In this document: positions 8,297 to 17,234 of the stretch, one piece after another
How the letters are laid out: each line of letters starts with the position of its first letter
Position numbering within the stretch: the stretch's first letter is position 1
Assembly (NCBI GenBank): GCA_018062085.1
Contig: JAGOSY010000007.1
Coordinates: 62,001-126,000 of the forward strand
Length of the DNA: 64,000 nt
Source of the DNA: a bacterium
GTDB lineage: Bacteria > Cyanobacteriota > Vampirovibrionia > Obscuribacterales > Obscuribacteraceae
Reading direction: 5' to 3'
Notes under the pieces: generated by a model
Seen by the model: only the letters and a program-made list of their open reading frames with translations
Database searches by the model: none
Told to the model about the DNA's origin: nothing
Position numbers and translations under genes: made by a program

Positions 8297-10255
8297 TTAC
8301 TCTTGCATGAGCTTCTCTGTGGCAATGGTGTCGGCTTTGGCAAATATTGCTTTTGATTCTTGTGCCTTGCCTGTCTGCGCCAAGTAGCAGGCATAACTGT
8401 TTAGAGCTTGGTAAAGCAAAGTTTTGTCGTTAGCAAAAGAACCTTCTGCTAAATTCATTGCTTCTTTTAGCTCTTTCTCAGCGTCTTCATATCGATTCTC
8501 GTCGCGATCGAGCTGGCCGAGTTTTATTAGAGCCAAGACTCTTTTTCTGCCATTTTTATTGTTGTTGATGATGTTATTGTTGTTGGCCGCTTTTACGTAG
8601 ATAGACAGTGCCTCTGCCAGTAGTGGCCGCATCATCGGTAGTCTCTGTTGGCGGTTGTAACATTCAGCTAACAGCATGTCGATACCGGCAACTTGCGGGC
8701 TATCATTACCGAGCAAGTTAATGTAAACAGTACGGGCCTTGGTGAGCAGGGTCTCTGTATGCTTATCCATGGCGGCTCCGGCGAGGCCGCGATTGACATG
8801 GTCAATAGTAGTAAAAGTAATCGGGGCAAGAATTCGCTTCATGCCTGTTTGTGATTCGCTACCGGGCTTAGCCAGATCGTCTAACTCTTTGAGAAGAGTG
8901 TCGTAGGCTTCAAGCAAAACCTGACTATTGAGTGTGGCAATCTTTTCATTGACTACCTGCAACTCGTCAAACATTTTTGCTTTAGAAAAAAGAGTGCGCT
9001 CCATACGCAACGCCGTCATCAAGCGGCCGCGATTTGAAAATTTAGTACGGGCCGTATTTTCAGCTGATGTTAAAACCCAGTGTGCTTGGTCGTACAGATG
9101 GAGGTCTGTAAGAGTTTGAGCAATTGTGGTTTGGCTGTTCCAAATTGTCTTTAGGAGCACTGTGCCGTGGTCTGGCTCTGGTCCGTTATCGCAGGACATG
9201 TAAGCAAATACAGCAGCAACAAAGACAAATAGAGTCCAGAAGGCATAACGTAAGTATTTGATTTCTAGGCGCTGCTTGGTTGGATGTTGCACTGCTTTGA
9301 CTTTGACAGAGCCTGATTGAGGTTGAATAGTCGGTAAGTCTTGCAGTACTTCAGTTATAGACTGGTAGCGGTTTTCGGGCAGCTTTTCTAAGCAGCGGAA
9401 GATTAGAGCCTCCATACTTTTATTGATATTTAGTTCTGGCACCACCTCGCTAAACGATCGGGGCGTTTGGCTGACGTGCATGGTCATAGTGTCGTAGGCG
9501 GTATCGCCCCGCAGCGGTGCAACTCCTGCGAGTGACTCATACATTAGACAACCAAGTGAATAAATATCAGAGCGATTGTCTAGGGACTTAGCCTGGCATT
9601 GCTCTGGGCTCATATATAGCGGGCTGCCAAAGATATCCCCGGTTTGGGTTAGTCTGGTTTGTTCTTTGGCGGCGTGAGGGAGCACCTTGGCGATGCCGAA
9701 GTCGACAATTTTGACTAGCTCAGAGCCGTCTTCGCCCTTAATCAAAACCAGATTGCTGGGCTTTAAGTCGCGGTGCAAAATGCCATTTTTATGGGCATGT
9801 TCTAAGCCCATACAAGTTTGGCGAAAGATGTGTACCGCTCTGTCGAGGGCTAGGTGGCCTATCTCATCGAGCACTTCACTGAGGTTCTTGCCATCCAGGC
9901 AGTCCATTACTAGGTACGCTTGGGAGCCGACGATACCAAAGTCGTAAATACTTATGATGTTTTGGTGCTTTAGGGCGCTAGACGCTTTTGCTTCGTGTTT
10001 AAAGCGTTCAATGGCTACTTTGTCTGAGTCGTCGTGCAAAAGTTTAATAGCAACGATGCGATCCATGAGACGATGGCGTGCTTTGTAAACTACGCTCATG
10101 CCCCCAGTTCCGAGCACCGAGATAATTTCATACTGATCGGCAAAGACTTGGCCGATCATAGGATCCGCTTGCTCTAGTTCTAGTTCGTGACCATCGACCG
10201 GGCACTTTGACCAGAGCGTTTCAAAGCGAGCATCGCATTTAGGGCAGAATTTCAA
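8297..10255 (-). CDS. Ser/Thr protein kinase with N-terminal zinc ribbon, membrane helix and TPR-like C-terminus
   Basis: 652 residues. Residues 1-25 form a zinc ribbon (CPKCDARFETLWSKCPVDG). The kinase domain runs from about 35 to 300: LGTGGMSVVYKARH, IVAIKLL, HRDLKPSN, DFGIAKV, GSPLYMSPEQC. A single membrane helix is at about 330-355. The C-terminal ~290 residues are helical with TPR-like repeats (YEDAEKELKEAMNLAEG, TLLYQALNSYACYLAQTGK), probably outside the cytoplasm, where they would sense a peptide or protein. A TTG start at 10255 with AAGGA 6 bp upstream fits. It appears monocistronic. In this family the kinase often sits behind a surface sensor, but the signal is unknown. Confidence 0.92.
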   Translation of the reverse strand: MKFCPKCDARFETLWSKCPVDGHELELEQADPMIGQVFADQYEIISVLGTGGMSVVYKARHRLMDRIVAIKLLHDDSDKVAIERFKHEAKASSALKHQNIISIYDFGIVGSQAYLVMDCLDGKNLSEVLDEIGHLALDRAVHIFRQTCMGLEHAHKNGILHRDLKPSNLVLIKGEDGSELVKIVDFGIAKVLPHAAKEQTRLTQTGDIFGSPLYMSPEQCQAKSLDNRSDIYSLGCLMYESLAGVAPLRGDTAYDTMTMHVSQTPRSFSEVVPELNINKSMEALIFRCLEKLPENRYQSITEVLQDLPTIQPQSGSVKVKAVQHPTKQRLEIKYLRYAFWTLFVFVAAVFAYMSCDNGPEPDHGTVLLKTIWNSQTTIAQTLTDLHLYDQAHWVLTSAENTARTKFSNRGRLMTALRMERTLFSKAKMFDELQVVNEKIATLNSQVLLEAYDTLLKELDDLAKPGSESQTGMKRILAPITFTTIDHVNRGLAGAAMDKHTETLLTKARTVYINLLGNDSPQVAGIDMLLAECYNRQQRLPMMRPLLAEALSIYVKAANNNNIINNNKNGRKRVLALIKLGQLDRDENRYEDAEKELKEAMNLAEGSFANDKTLLYQALNSYACYLAQTGKAQESKAIFAKADTIATEKLMQE

Positions 10256-10455
10256 GCGCTATCCTTAAGTGACAACTAGGTTGTACCAGATTTATGTTCC
10301 CTTTTGTAGGCTAGGCTATAGGGTGTGGTCTCTGGCAAGCGTCGCTAGATCTAAGCGATCGGAAATTAATTTGGCACTCTCTGGCTAATCTTACGTCAAA
10401 GGCCGTATCACCAATAAATCTGTATAGAAGGGTGAGGCATCTATAGGGGTCAATT

Positions 10456-11049
10456 ATGAATTTGTGTCGTATGTCTCGGCTGGCTTTATTGGCCGCTCAA
10501 TTTCTTATGTCTTCAGCCGCTGCTGCTGACCAGATTGCTCCTTCAGTGTCGCCTCAACCAACAGCTAGCCGAATAGCCGATTTTGGCAGACCATTTGTTG
10601 TACAGCTGCCTCCTGGTTGGGAGGTCAGTGAACTGAATGCGCCTAGGCCTAATAGTGGGCGGGAAATGGCTGGCGGGCGGCTCCGCGCTTTGAAGAAAGA
10701 CGGTGAAGGTATGGCTGTAATTGAGCTAACCTATTTAAGTCGCACTGATGCAGGGCAAGCCGATATCGACAGCGAATTTAGTACCTTTATCTCAACTTTG
10801 AAAACAGAGTATGAGAGCAAAGGTCTGAAAACTAGTGCTACAAGCACTAAAAAAGCGACTCTAGGTGCCTTACCCTCGGCCCAAGTCGAAATTACGGTGG
10901 TCGGTCAGAATAAAGAACTTCGTCAATGGTTTGCCATGGCTCTTGGTAAAAAACATGTCTATGCTTTGAGCTACACCGGTGAAAAGCAGTATTACGATAG
11001 ATTCGAGCCAGAGTTTGCTAAGTGTCGCGCTAGCTTAAGTATGGAATAG
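10456..11049 (+). CDS. Secreted small protein, possibly PsbP/Mog1-like fold
   Basis: 197 residues with a signal peptide (RLALLAAQFLMSSAAAADQ). The mature part starts with a Pro-rich linker, then FGRPFVVQLPPGWEVSELN, the opening of many PsbP/Mog1/DUF1795-type domains (hydrophobic strand, Pro-x-Gly-Trp). A strand-rich body follows, with VIELTYLS, SAQVEITVVG and KKHVYALSYTGE near the end, again as in that fold. It would act in the periplasm or be surface exposed. The fold call is from pattern only. It stands alone, divergent from the kinase gene, with 200 bp between them. Confidence 0.6.
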   Translation: MNLCRMSRLALLAAQFLMSSAAAADQIAPSVSPQPTASRIADFGRPFVVQLPPGWEVSELNAPRPNSGREMAGGRLRALKKDGEGMAVIELTYLSRTDAGQADIDSEFSTFISTLKTEYESKGLKTSATSTKKATLGALPSAQVEITVVGQNKELRQWFAMALGKKHVYALSYTGEKQYYDRFEPEFAKCRASLSME

Positions 11050-11097
11050 CGAGCCGATAGAATTAAATTAGAGCAAGTTTGCTATTTGGCTTCTGTC

Positions 11098-11589
11098 TTA
11101 TTTTACTTCTGAATTATTTTGCCATAGACTGCTCTGCTTCAGCTTTTCTACTTGGTCAAAATTTTGGTGCCAGATCTCTTCTAAGACAAATACATTGGCA
11201 TACCCTAGAGCAATCATTTGCGGTAGGCAGACATTATTTAGTGATATGCGCCTTGATGGAAAGAAATTATTGGTGCAGTAGACAATTATTTTGTCCTTTT
11301 TATTAGGTACAAGCTGCTTCAACTTTTCTTCTTTTATGTCTGCTCCCATAAGCAGGGCGCCTTTAATGTGACCGTGCTTGTACTCGGCTTCACTACGCAA
11401 ATCAAGAATAACCACACCAGGCTTTTGGCAATCTTTTTGGAATTGCTCGAAAGTTATTACCCGCTCTTTCCAGTCAATTTTATTAACAGTGCTTTTGTAT
11501 TCGTCGAATGAAACGGGGTCGATGGCTAGCGTCGGAGTAGCCCAGGTAAATGCTGATATTGCAAGCAGGAGGGCAAGGTTTTTACTCAT
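11098..11589 (-). CDS. Exported rhodanese-like domain protein
   Basis: 163 residues with a signal peptide (KNLALLLAISAFTWATPTLA). A single rhodanese domain follows: VVILDLRSEAEYKHGHIKGALLM is the family's D-x-R-x-x-x-E-[YF]-x-x-GHI-x-G motif, and IIVYCTNNFFPSRR supplies the active-site Cys in a six-residue loop closed by Arg. Such proteins move sulfur or act as sulfide or cyanide detoxifiers; exported ones may work in redox or metal homeostasis. The loop CTNNFFPSR is atypical beyond the Cys. It is followed by the convergent end of the upstream plus-strand gene and sits just downstream of the LLM oxidoreductase gene. Confidence 0.85.
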   Translation of the reverse strand: MSKNLALLLAISAFTWATPTLAIDPVSFDEYKSTVNKIDWKERVITFEQFQKDCQKPGVVILDLRSEAEYKHGHIKGALLMGADIKEEKLKQLVPNKKDKIIVYCTNNFFPSRRISLNNVCLPQMIALGYANVFVLEEIWHQNFDQVEKLKQSSLWQNNSEVK

Positions 11590-11606
11590 AATTTTTCCCC
11601 AGCCAC

Positions 11607-12659
11607 TTAGTTGACTAAGAGATTCCCGTTTTGTTCAAGGCCTAAGCATGCAGACTCATCCCTAATTTGCGCCACTATTTCAAAAGAACGCAGCCTATCT
11701 TCCTGCTCGTAAAGATCGCTGACAAACATTAGTTCGTCGGCCTCGGTCACTTCTAGCAGCCGTTCTAGTTTTGTTTTTACGGCCTCAGCACCGCCAATGA
11801 TGGCAATGGCCATACGACTTGACACTGCTTGCTTCTCGTTGGCCGACCAAAGTGTTTCCATCTGTTCAAGAGTTACTGGTGGCTTGAGTTGCATGTTCTC
11901 GCCGCGAATTAGCGACAAGCCCCGTTGCATTGGGGTGGTCGCCAGTTTGTTGGCAAGCTCATCGGTGTCGGCCGCCACCAGTGGCACTCCAATCATGACA
12001 TGAGGCTTTTGTAGTGCTCTCGATGGTTTGAACCTGTTGCGATAAAGCTTGATGGCGACTAGTAGTTCTTCAGGGGCAAAGTGGCTGGCAAAAGCAAAAG
12101 GCAAACCTTCTTCTGCAGCCAGTCGAGCGCTAAAATCGCTCGAGCCAAGCAGCCAGATTGGTACTTCTAACCCGCTGCCAGGATAGGCTTTTACTTTTTG
12201 CTCGGCTGTCTCTGGGCCTAGATAACGTTGCAGCTCCGCTAAAAGCTCCGGGAAGTCATGACCACTAGAATCAAGCCCGCGTCTCAAGGCGTGTGCAGTA
12301 GCACGGTCAGTACCGGGTGCTCGGCCAAGGCCCAAATCGATGCGGCCTGGGTAAAGTGTTTCAAGTGTGCCGAATTGTTCGGCAATTACCAGCGGTGCAT
12401 GGTTTGGCAGCATTATCCCACCAGAGCCGACGCGGATGGTGCTGGTGCCTGCTGCCACATAGCCAATTAAAACCGATGTAGCGGCGCTGGCAATGCCTGG
12501 CATATTGTGATGTTCGGCTAGCCAGAAGCGGTTATAGCCAAGCCTTTCGCCATGTTGAGCGAGGGCCAGACTCTTTTGTAGAGCATCGGCCGGCGTCTTG
12601 TCTGCCCGCACTGGGGCGAGGTCTAGTATTGAAATTGCAGTATTGGTTAGTTTCGACAT
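11607..12659 (-). CDS. LLM-class flavin-dependent oxidoreductase (luciferase-like monooxygenase)
   Basis: 350 residues, full length for the family. The N-terminus [49 protein letters not shown] is characteristic of the MsnO8/YhbW-like LLM group. [28 protein letters not shown] and [17 protein letters not shown] are also conserved family blocks. These enzymes use FMNH2 supplied by a partner reductase to oxidise small organic molecules; no reductase is adjacent. It has a near-consensus promoter at 12727-12755 with an inverted repeat inside, so its expression is probably repressed until a ligand appears. The rhodanese gene may be co-transcribed. Confidence 0.92.
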   Translation of the reverse strand: MSKLTNTAISILDLAPVRADKTPADALQKSLALAQHGERLGYNRFWLAEHHNMPGIASAATSVLIGYVAAGTSTIRVGSGGIMLPNHAPLVIAEQFGTLETLYPGRIDLGLGRAPGTDRATAHALRRGLDSSGHDFPELLAELQRYLGPETAEQKVKAYPGSGLEVPIWLLGSSDFSARLAAEEGLPFAFASHFAPEELLVAIKLYRNRFKPSRALQKPHVMIGVPLVAADTDELANKLATTPMQRGLSLIRGENMQLKPPVTLEQMETLWSANEKQAVSSRMAIAIIGGAEAVKTKLERLLEVTEADELMFVSDLYEQEDRLRSFEIVAQIRDESACLGLEQNGNLLVN

Positions 12660-12726
12660 TTTGAAAGGGGTGCTGAGATTGATTGACTGATTTCTGGTCG
12701 ATATAACTTAAGAAGCGAATGATTCC

Positions 12727-12755
12727 ATATTAGACCGGTCGGTCTAGTGTGTCAA
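12727..12755 (-). promoter_or_regulatory. Near-consensus sigma-70 promoter with TetR-like operator in its spacer
   Basis: On the minus strand, TTGACA (12750-12755) and TAATAT (12727-12732) are separated by exactly 17 bp. The spacer and -10 edge carry TAGACCGGTCGGTCTA (12731-12746), which has perfect 6-bp arms TAGACC/GGTCTA. TAGACC-N4-GGTCTA is like operators of the NemR branch of TetR-type repressors. A repressor bound here would block RNA polymerase directly. The start codon of the LLM oxidoreductase lies about 60 bp beyond the expected transcription start. No regulator gene is adjacent, so the repressor would be encoded elsewhere. Confidence 0.75.
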
Positions 12756-12860
12756 ATCATGGAGTGATTTCACCTGCTGGCCAGCCTCTTGCAAGCCACC
12801 TGCTATCATTCGGCAAGGTAATCGCCACAACCTCTTTATTTTAGACAATCTTCGAGCAAA

Positions 12861-13652
12861 ATGTCAGATTCTAATGCAGCATCTTCGGTCCAACTAGACC
12901 CGCTGGCCGTTGCCCGTGAATATCTTACGCCTGCCGGACGACGACGGGTCTTGCGCCAGCCGAGAGTAGCACTACCCAGGACCGACTTAAGCATCCCTCA
13001 CGGCCAAGGTCATCTGGCTGTGCGCTATTGGGGGGATGGCCAACCAATCTTACTCATACACGGTTGGGCTGGTGACCAGTCTGACCTGTTTTCATATGTC
13101 CCAGCCCTTGCTGTGTCTGGTTATCGCGTCATTACAATGGACCTTCCGGCCCACGGTGAATCGAGCGGGGACTGTGCCAGCATCGATCAGCTGGCCGACG
13201 GAATCTTGACTGTGGCTCGTTACTTTGACCCGCTCAAAGCCATAGTTGGCCATTCCGTGGGAAGCGCTGCTGCAACAATTGCCATATCGAAAGGCCTAGT
13301 AGTAGAAAAAGCAGTCTTGTTGGCACCACCAGAGAGCTACGAAAATTTTGCTCGATACTTTGCTGCAATCAAGGGCTTGAGCCCGCAGCAAGTTGACCAG
13401 ATGATTGAGCATTTGCAAGCAATTGGTGTGCGTGTCAACGTTACTACGTCTGACTTGGCATCAGCTTTTGATTTGCCAGGCTTGATTGTTCATTCGATTG
13501 ACGATCCGATTACGGCGGTAGAAAATTCGCTGGTGATCGCGGGCAAGTGGGTCAATTCAAATTTCTTACAGGTCAACGACCTAGGCCATCGGGGCGTCTT
13601 GCGTGATCAAAATGTTATAACTGCCGTGCGTGATTTTATATCCAGAGCATAG
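12861..13652 (+). CDS. Alpha/beta-hydrolase
   Basis: 263 residues with the complete canonical pattern: oxyanion block ILLIHGWAGDQSDLFSYVPALAVSGYRVITMDLPAHGESSG, nucleophile elbow VGHSVGSAAA with Ser, an acid in IVHSIDDPI, and a final His in DLGHRGVLRDQ. The fold and catalytic triad are clear, but the substrate is not; members include esterases, lactonases and dehalogenases. There is no signal peptide, so it is cytoplasmic. It diverges from the LLM oxidoreductase, whose operator lies in the shared 200-bp region, so shared regulation is possible but unproven. Confidence 0.9.
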   Translation: MSDSNAASSVQLDPLAVAREYLTPAGRRRVLRQPRVALPRTDLSIPHGQGHLAVRYWGDGQPILLIHGWAGDQSDLFSYVPALAVSGYRVITMDLPAHGESSGDCASIDQLADGILTVARYFDPLKAIVGHSVGSAAATIAISKGLVVEKAVLLAPPESYENFARYFAAIKGLSPQQVDQMIEHLQAIGVRVNVTTSDLASAFDLPGLIVHSIDDPITAVENSLVIAGKWVNSNFLQVNDLGHRGVLRDQNVITAVRDFISRA

Positions 13653-13787
13653 CCTTGGCGCCCCCTCTCGTATGTCTTACCGCTATCCTTTTTGTTTGCT
13701 GTTGAAGAGCTAGTCTCAAAGCGATAACATTGGCTCACCATATTTATCCTCTTTGCCCTGCTCTCTTTTTTTTGCGAGTGTTGCTAA

Positions 13788-16364
13788 ATGAAAGTCGTTC
13801 TGGCTGAAAAACCTTCTGTCGCCAAAGATATCGCCGCAGTTGTCGGTGCTACAACCAAGCGAGATGGCTATTTCGAAGGCAACGACTATGCTGTCACCTA
13901 TGCTTTCGGCCATTTAGTCACCATGGCTGAGCCAGAAGAGATGAATGAAGCCTGGGGCAAGCCTTGGCGTTTGAAGCAGTTGCCGATGATTCCCATTGAA
14001 TGGAAGTATCGGGTAGTTGAAAAATCGGCGCATCAGTTTAACGTCATCAAAAAACTGTTTTTAGATCCTGCCACGACGTCTATTATTTGCGCCACAGACG
14101 CGGGGCGGGAAGGCGAACATATTTTTCGTTTGATTTATAAATTGGCTGAATGTAAAAAGCCAGTTGAGCGTTTGTGGATAAGCTCACTGACAGCAGAGGC
14201 TATAAAAGACGGTTTGAGCAAACTCAAATCTTCTAGTGCCTTTGATAGCCTGGCCCATGCCGCTGCTGCCCGAGCCCAGGCCGATTGGGTGATTGGACTC
14301 AACTTTACTCGCGCTTATACAACAATCAATAATCAGTTGTGCACCATTGGCCGCGTACAAACACCAACTCTTTCTCTCATTGTTGATCGCCAGACTACAA
14401 TTGATGCATTTACATCTGCCAAGTTCTTTGAAATCATTGCTACTTTTGAGCCGGGTTTTATTGCCCGCTATATAACTCCTGCAACTGCTGAAGCTGAGCC
14501 TCAGACAAGATTACATGATAAAGCTTTGGCTCAGTCTATTGTTAAAGCGGTAGAGCCGAGCGAGCATGGTGTGGTGCAATCTGTAGTTACCACAGAGAAG
14601 CGCACCAACGCACCAGCGCTCTACGACTTACTGACGCTGCAAAAAGATGCTAACAAGCGCTTTGGCTACACTGCTCAAGAAACTCTCAATATTGCCCAGA
14701 GTCTTTATGAAGAGCATAAGCTCTTGTCTTATCCTAGAACTGAGTCTAGGCACCTTTCTACCGATATGGTTGGCGAGTTACCCCGCATTCTCTCCGTGCT
14801 TTTGAAAGGCCCGATTGCCACCACCGAAGTAAAAGACGCCTTCACTAAAGAAGGCATTGTGCCAGGCAATATTACCGCTGCTTTGATTCGACCACGGCTT
14901 ACTAAGAGCTATGTTGACGATGGCAAGCTAACAGATCACCACGCTATTATTCCGACGCACAATGTCCTTCCTGCAAATTTACCTCTGCAGCAGCGCAATG
15001 TCTATCAGCTTGTAGCCACACGCTTTCTCAGCATTTTTCTTCCGCCTGAAGTGCGTGATGAAACCACGGCAATGATTTCTTTGGCCGAGCACACTTTTCG
15101 AGCCAAAGGCTTTGTCATCAAAGAAGTGGGCTGGACCGCGCTTGCCAGTAAGGCCAAAGACGAAGAGAAAGAGGAACCGAAGGCGAAAGGTAAGGGCAAA
15201 GATAAAGACGGCCAAGAAGACGCCCAGCAGCTGCCGCCTTTAGCTCAAGGGCAACAAGTGCCTAAGCGCAAAATTGAATTAAAAGAAGGCAAAACTACGC
15301 CGCCGAAACCTTACGACGATGCCAGTCTTTTGACAGCAATGAAAAATGCTGGCAAAGAACTTGACGATGAAGATTTGGCCTCTTATATGAAGCAAAAAGG
15401 CTTGGGCACCCCAGCTACCAGGGCGGCCATTATTGAAAGACTGCTGCAAACTGGCTATGTTGAGCGCAATAAAAAGGCTCTTTTGCCCACAGAAAAAGGC
15501 AAAGCTTTAATCGCTCAAGTGCACACTGAATTAAAAGACATTGCTTTGACTGCCATTTGGGAGCAGCGTCTTGCCGACATGCAAGACGGTAAATTGCAAC
15601 CAGCATCTTTTGATAGTGATATTTCTGATTTAGTGCGTCGTATCCTGCCTGATGTCACCGCTGGCGGTGCTGCCCTTTCTGGGCCGTCTATTCCACCTAG
15701 TGATGGCAGTAGTTTGGGCACCTGTCCATTGTGCAAAAAAGGCTATGTGCGCCTCACTCCGAAAGGGGCGGGATGTAACCGCTGGAAAGAAGGTTGTACT
15801 TTCTCTATTTGGAAAGAGCAGCGCGGCAAAGAACTGAGTGAGAGCCAGATGAAAGATCTGGTAGAAAAAGGCGAAACCAAAGTAATTAAGGGCTTCAAGA
15901 AAAAAGACGGTAGCGGCAAGTATGACGCCAAGTTGATTCTCAATGAAGAAGGAAAGATTCAATATGACCTGGGCGGTGGAGTAATCGCTGCTAGTGGTAT
16001 CGGTGAGTGCCCCCAGTGTAAGAGTCGGGTCAATTCTGAATCGGCTGCCGCCGAAACCAAAGAAATTGGTTCTGTCAGGCTCACCCCCAAGGGGGCTGGC
16101 TGTAGCCGTTGGCGGGAAGGCTGCAATTTCACGGTATGGCGCACTGTCTTTGGCAAAGAGCTAAGTGATGATGAGCTCAAGAGTCTAGTCGAACATGGGC
16201 GCACTGCTCTGGTTAAGGGCTTCAAGAAAAAGGACGGTAGCGGCACCTATGACGCTCGCCTGGTTGTCGGCAGCGATTTTAAGACTAGGCTTGATTTTGA
16301 TTCTAGGCCCAGCGGGCCAGAGCCTGAACAGCTGGCGACAGCCGCCCCAGCCAAAAGCTCATAA
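13788..16364 (+). CDS. topB: DNA topoisomerase III (type IA)
   Basis: 858 residues. KVVLAEKPSVAKDIA begins the Toprim domain, with ATDAGREGEHIFR as the metal-binding acidic motif. The core follows (IGRVQTPTLSLIVDRQ), and the catalytic tyrosine is in SYPRTESR, Tyr at about residue 315. The C-terminus has two tandem Cys-containing topoisomerase repeats (CPLCKKGYVRLTPKGAG, then CPQCKSRV and VRLTPKGAGCSRW), each followed by a near-identical VKGFKKKDGSG segment. A basic, acidic Lys/Glu-rich insert (KDEEKEEPKAKGKGKDKDG) at about 455-475 is unusual. The enzyme removes negative supercoils and unlinks DNA strands. It is a monocistronic-looking housekeeping gene. Confidence 0.95.
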   Translation: MKVVLAEKPSVAKDIAAVVGATTKRDGYFEGNDYAVTYAFGHLVTMAEPEEMNEAWGKPWRLKQLPMIPIEWKYRVVEKSAHQFNVIKKLFLDPATTSIICATDAGREGEHIFRLIYKLAECKKPVERLWISSLTAEAIKDGLSKLKSSSAFDSLAHAAAARAQADWVIGLNFTRAYTTINNQLCTIGRVQTPTLSLIVDRQTTIDAFTSAKFFEIIATFEPGFIARYITPATAEAEPQTRLHDKALAQSIVKAVEPSEHGVVQSVVTTEKRTNAPALYDLLTLQKDANKRFGYTAQETLNIAQSLYEEHKLLSYPRTESRHLSTDMVGELPRILSVLLKGPIATTEVKDAFTKEGIVPGNITAALIRPRLTKSYVDDGKLTDHHAIIPTHNVLPANLPLQQRNVYQLVATRFLSIFLPPEVRDETTAMISLAEHTFRAKGFVIKEVGWTALASKAKDEEKEEPKAKGKGKDKDGQEDAQQLPPLAQGQQVPKRKIELKEGKTTPPKPYDDASLLTAMKNAGKELDDEDLASYMKQKGLGTPATRAAIIERLLQTGYVERNKKALLPTEKGKALIAQVHTELKDIALTAIWEQRLADMQDGKLQPASFDSDISDLVRRILPDVTAGGAALSGPSIPPSDGSSLGTCPLCKKGYVRLTPKGAGCNRWKEGCTFSIWKEQRGKELSESQMKDLVEKGETKVIKGFKKKDGSGKYDAKLILNEEGKIQYDLGGGVIAASGIGECPQCKSRVNSESAAAETKEIGSVRLTPKGAGCSRWREGCNFTVWRTVFGKELSDDELKSLVEHGRTALVKGFKKKDGSGTYDARLVVGSDFKTRLDFDSRPSGPEPEQLATAAPAKSS

Positions 16365-16419
16365 ACAGCGACCGGCCATAAATTGCCCATAAATTGCCAA
16401 AGGTGCCTAGTAGTGTGTC

Positions 16420-16440
16420 AATAGACCTTTGTCTATTTTT
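16420..16440 (+). terminator. Hairpin with T-run directly ahead of a ribosome-binding site
   Basis: AATAGAC (16420-16426), loop CTTT, GTCTATT (16431-16437), then T's to 16440. The GGAG ribosome site of the next gene begins at 16441, immediately after the last T. It may be the topoisomerase terminator or a 5'-leader hairpin affecting translation of the next gene; the stem is AT-rich and short, so it may also be chance. Confidence 0.4.
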
Positions 16441-16452
16441 GGAGCACTTACT

Positions 16453-17025
16453 ATGGTTGCCAACCGACCTTCTGAATCAGTTGAGTCAAAGTCAGATAGA
16501 CTGGCTGCCATGCTTGATAATGGCCAAGGAAAGCAAGTCGTTAATCAGTTGCGCCACGAATTTGAATCTATGAGCCCGCGTCAATATAGCCGCATGGTGC
16601 GCGAAATCGCGAACAAAGATGATAAATCAGTTGGTGTGAACTTGAAAGTTGTGATGTCTGGAAGGGCTGAGCTGGTATTGGTTGACGACGGTCAAGGTAG
16701 AGCTAATCGTTCTATGGCTGATCGCAGTCTGCCTAATCGCACTGATTCTGCATCCCACCCTAAAGAACTAGTTGTTCCTAAATCTCAGTCTCAGCCTTAT
16801 TCTTTGGCCAATATGCGTCAGCAAGCGATAGATAAAGACCCCTGTGCTCGATATCAGGATCTTCGTTTTGCCCAACTGGCCGATGTTAATCGGCAGTATG
16901 TGGCTAAGGAACAGCTTTCGGCAATGGGCTTTAAGCACTCGCCAGTAGTAATTGACGTTGCCGCCCAGCGGCGTCTGGAAGCAGTCGCCCAAGAGTGCAA
17001 GCTCTCGCACAAAAAGCAACAGTAA
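16453..17025 (+). CDS. Hypothetical protein, paralogue of the next gene
   Basis: About 190 residues, no family recognised. The first ~75 residues (KSDRLAAMLDNGQGKQVVNQLR, MSPRQYSRMVREIANKDD, ELVLVDDG) line up with the N-terminal part of the next gene product (KSSALADILDTGDGNRAANILR, LSANSFNRVVERTSDKEQ), so the two share a helical domain with a conserved LD-x-G-x-G-x-x-x-x-x-LR motif. The rest is polar and has no membrane segment. The start is the ATG at 16453, 8 bp after GGAG. Function unknown. Confidence 0.68.
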   Translation: MVANRPSESVESKSDRLAAMLDNGQGKQVVNQLRHEFESMSPRQYSRMVREIANKDDKSVGVNLKVVMSGRAELVLVDDGQGRANRSMADRSLPNRTDSASHPKELVVPKSQSQPYSLANMRQQAIDKDPCARYQDLRFAQLADVNRQYVAKEQLSAMGFKHSPVVIDVAAQRRLEAVAQECKLSHKKQQ

Positions 17026-17234
17026 GGCGCGTCCCGTTCACCTCTCTCTCTGGCCTTGTTGCCTCACTCAGGGCGTAGGGGCCGGGCCTCCTCTTCTAGA
17101 CCCTTACCAGTGGGGCCTTCTGCGATTTAATGTAGGTAATATTCCAGCACTTGGTAAATGCCAAGAGAATGTCACAAATTGGCTGTAATGTAAGGGCATC
17201 GGTGAACTCACCGCACTTTCTTGGAGGAAATCAC

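Noticed and set aside
10342-10358. TCGCT-AGATCT-AAGCGA inverted repeat between kinase and secreted-protein genes
   Set aside because: The symmetry is partly offset by one base and there is no promoter match next to it; it may be chance.
15005-16246. Long minus-strand frames within the topoisomerase gene
   Set aside because: They show no protein family pattern and lie opposite a clear full-length topoisomerase III, so they are shadows.
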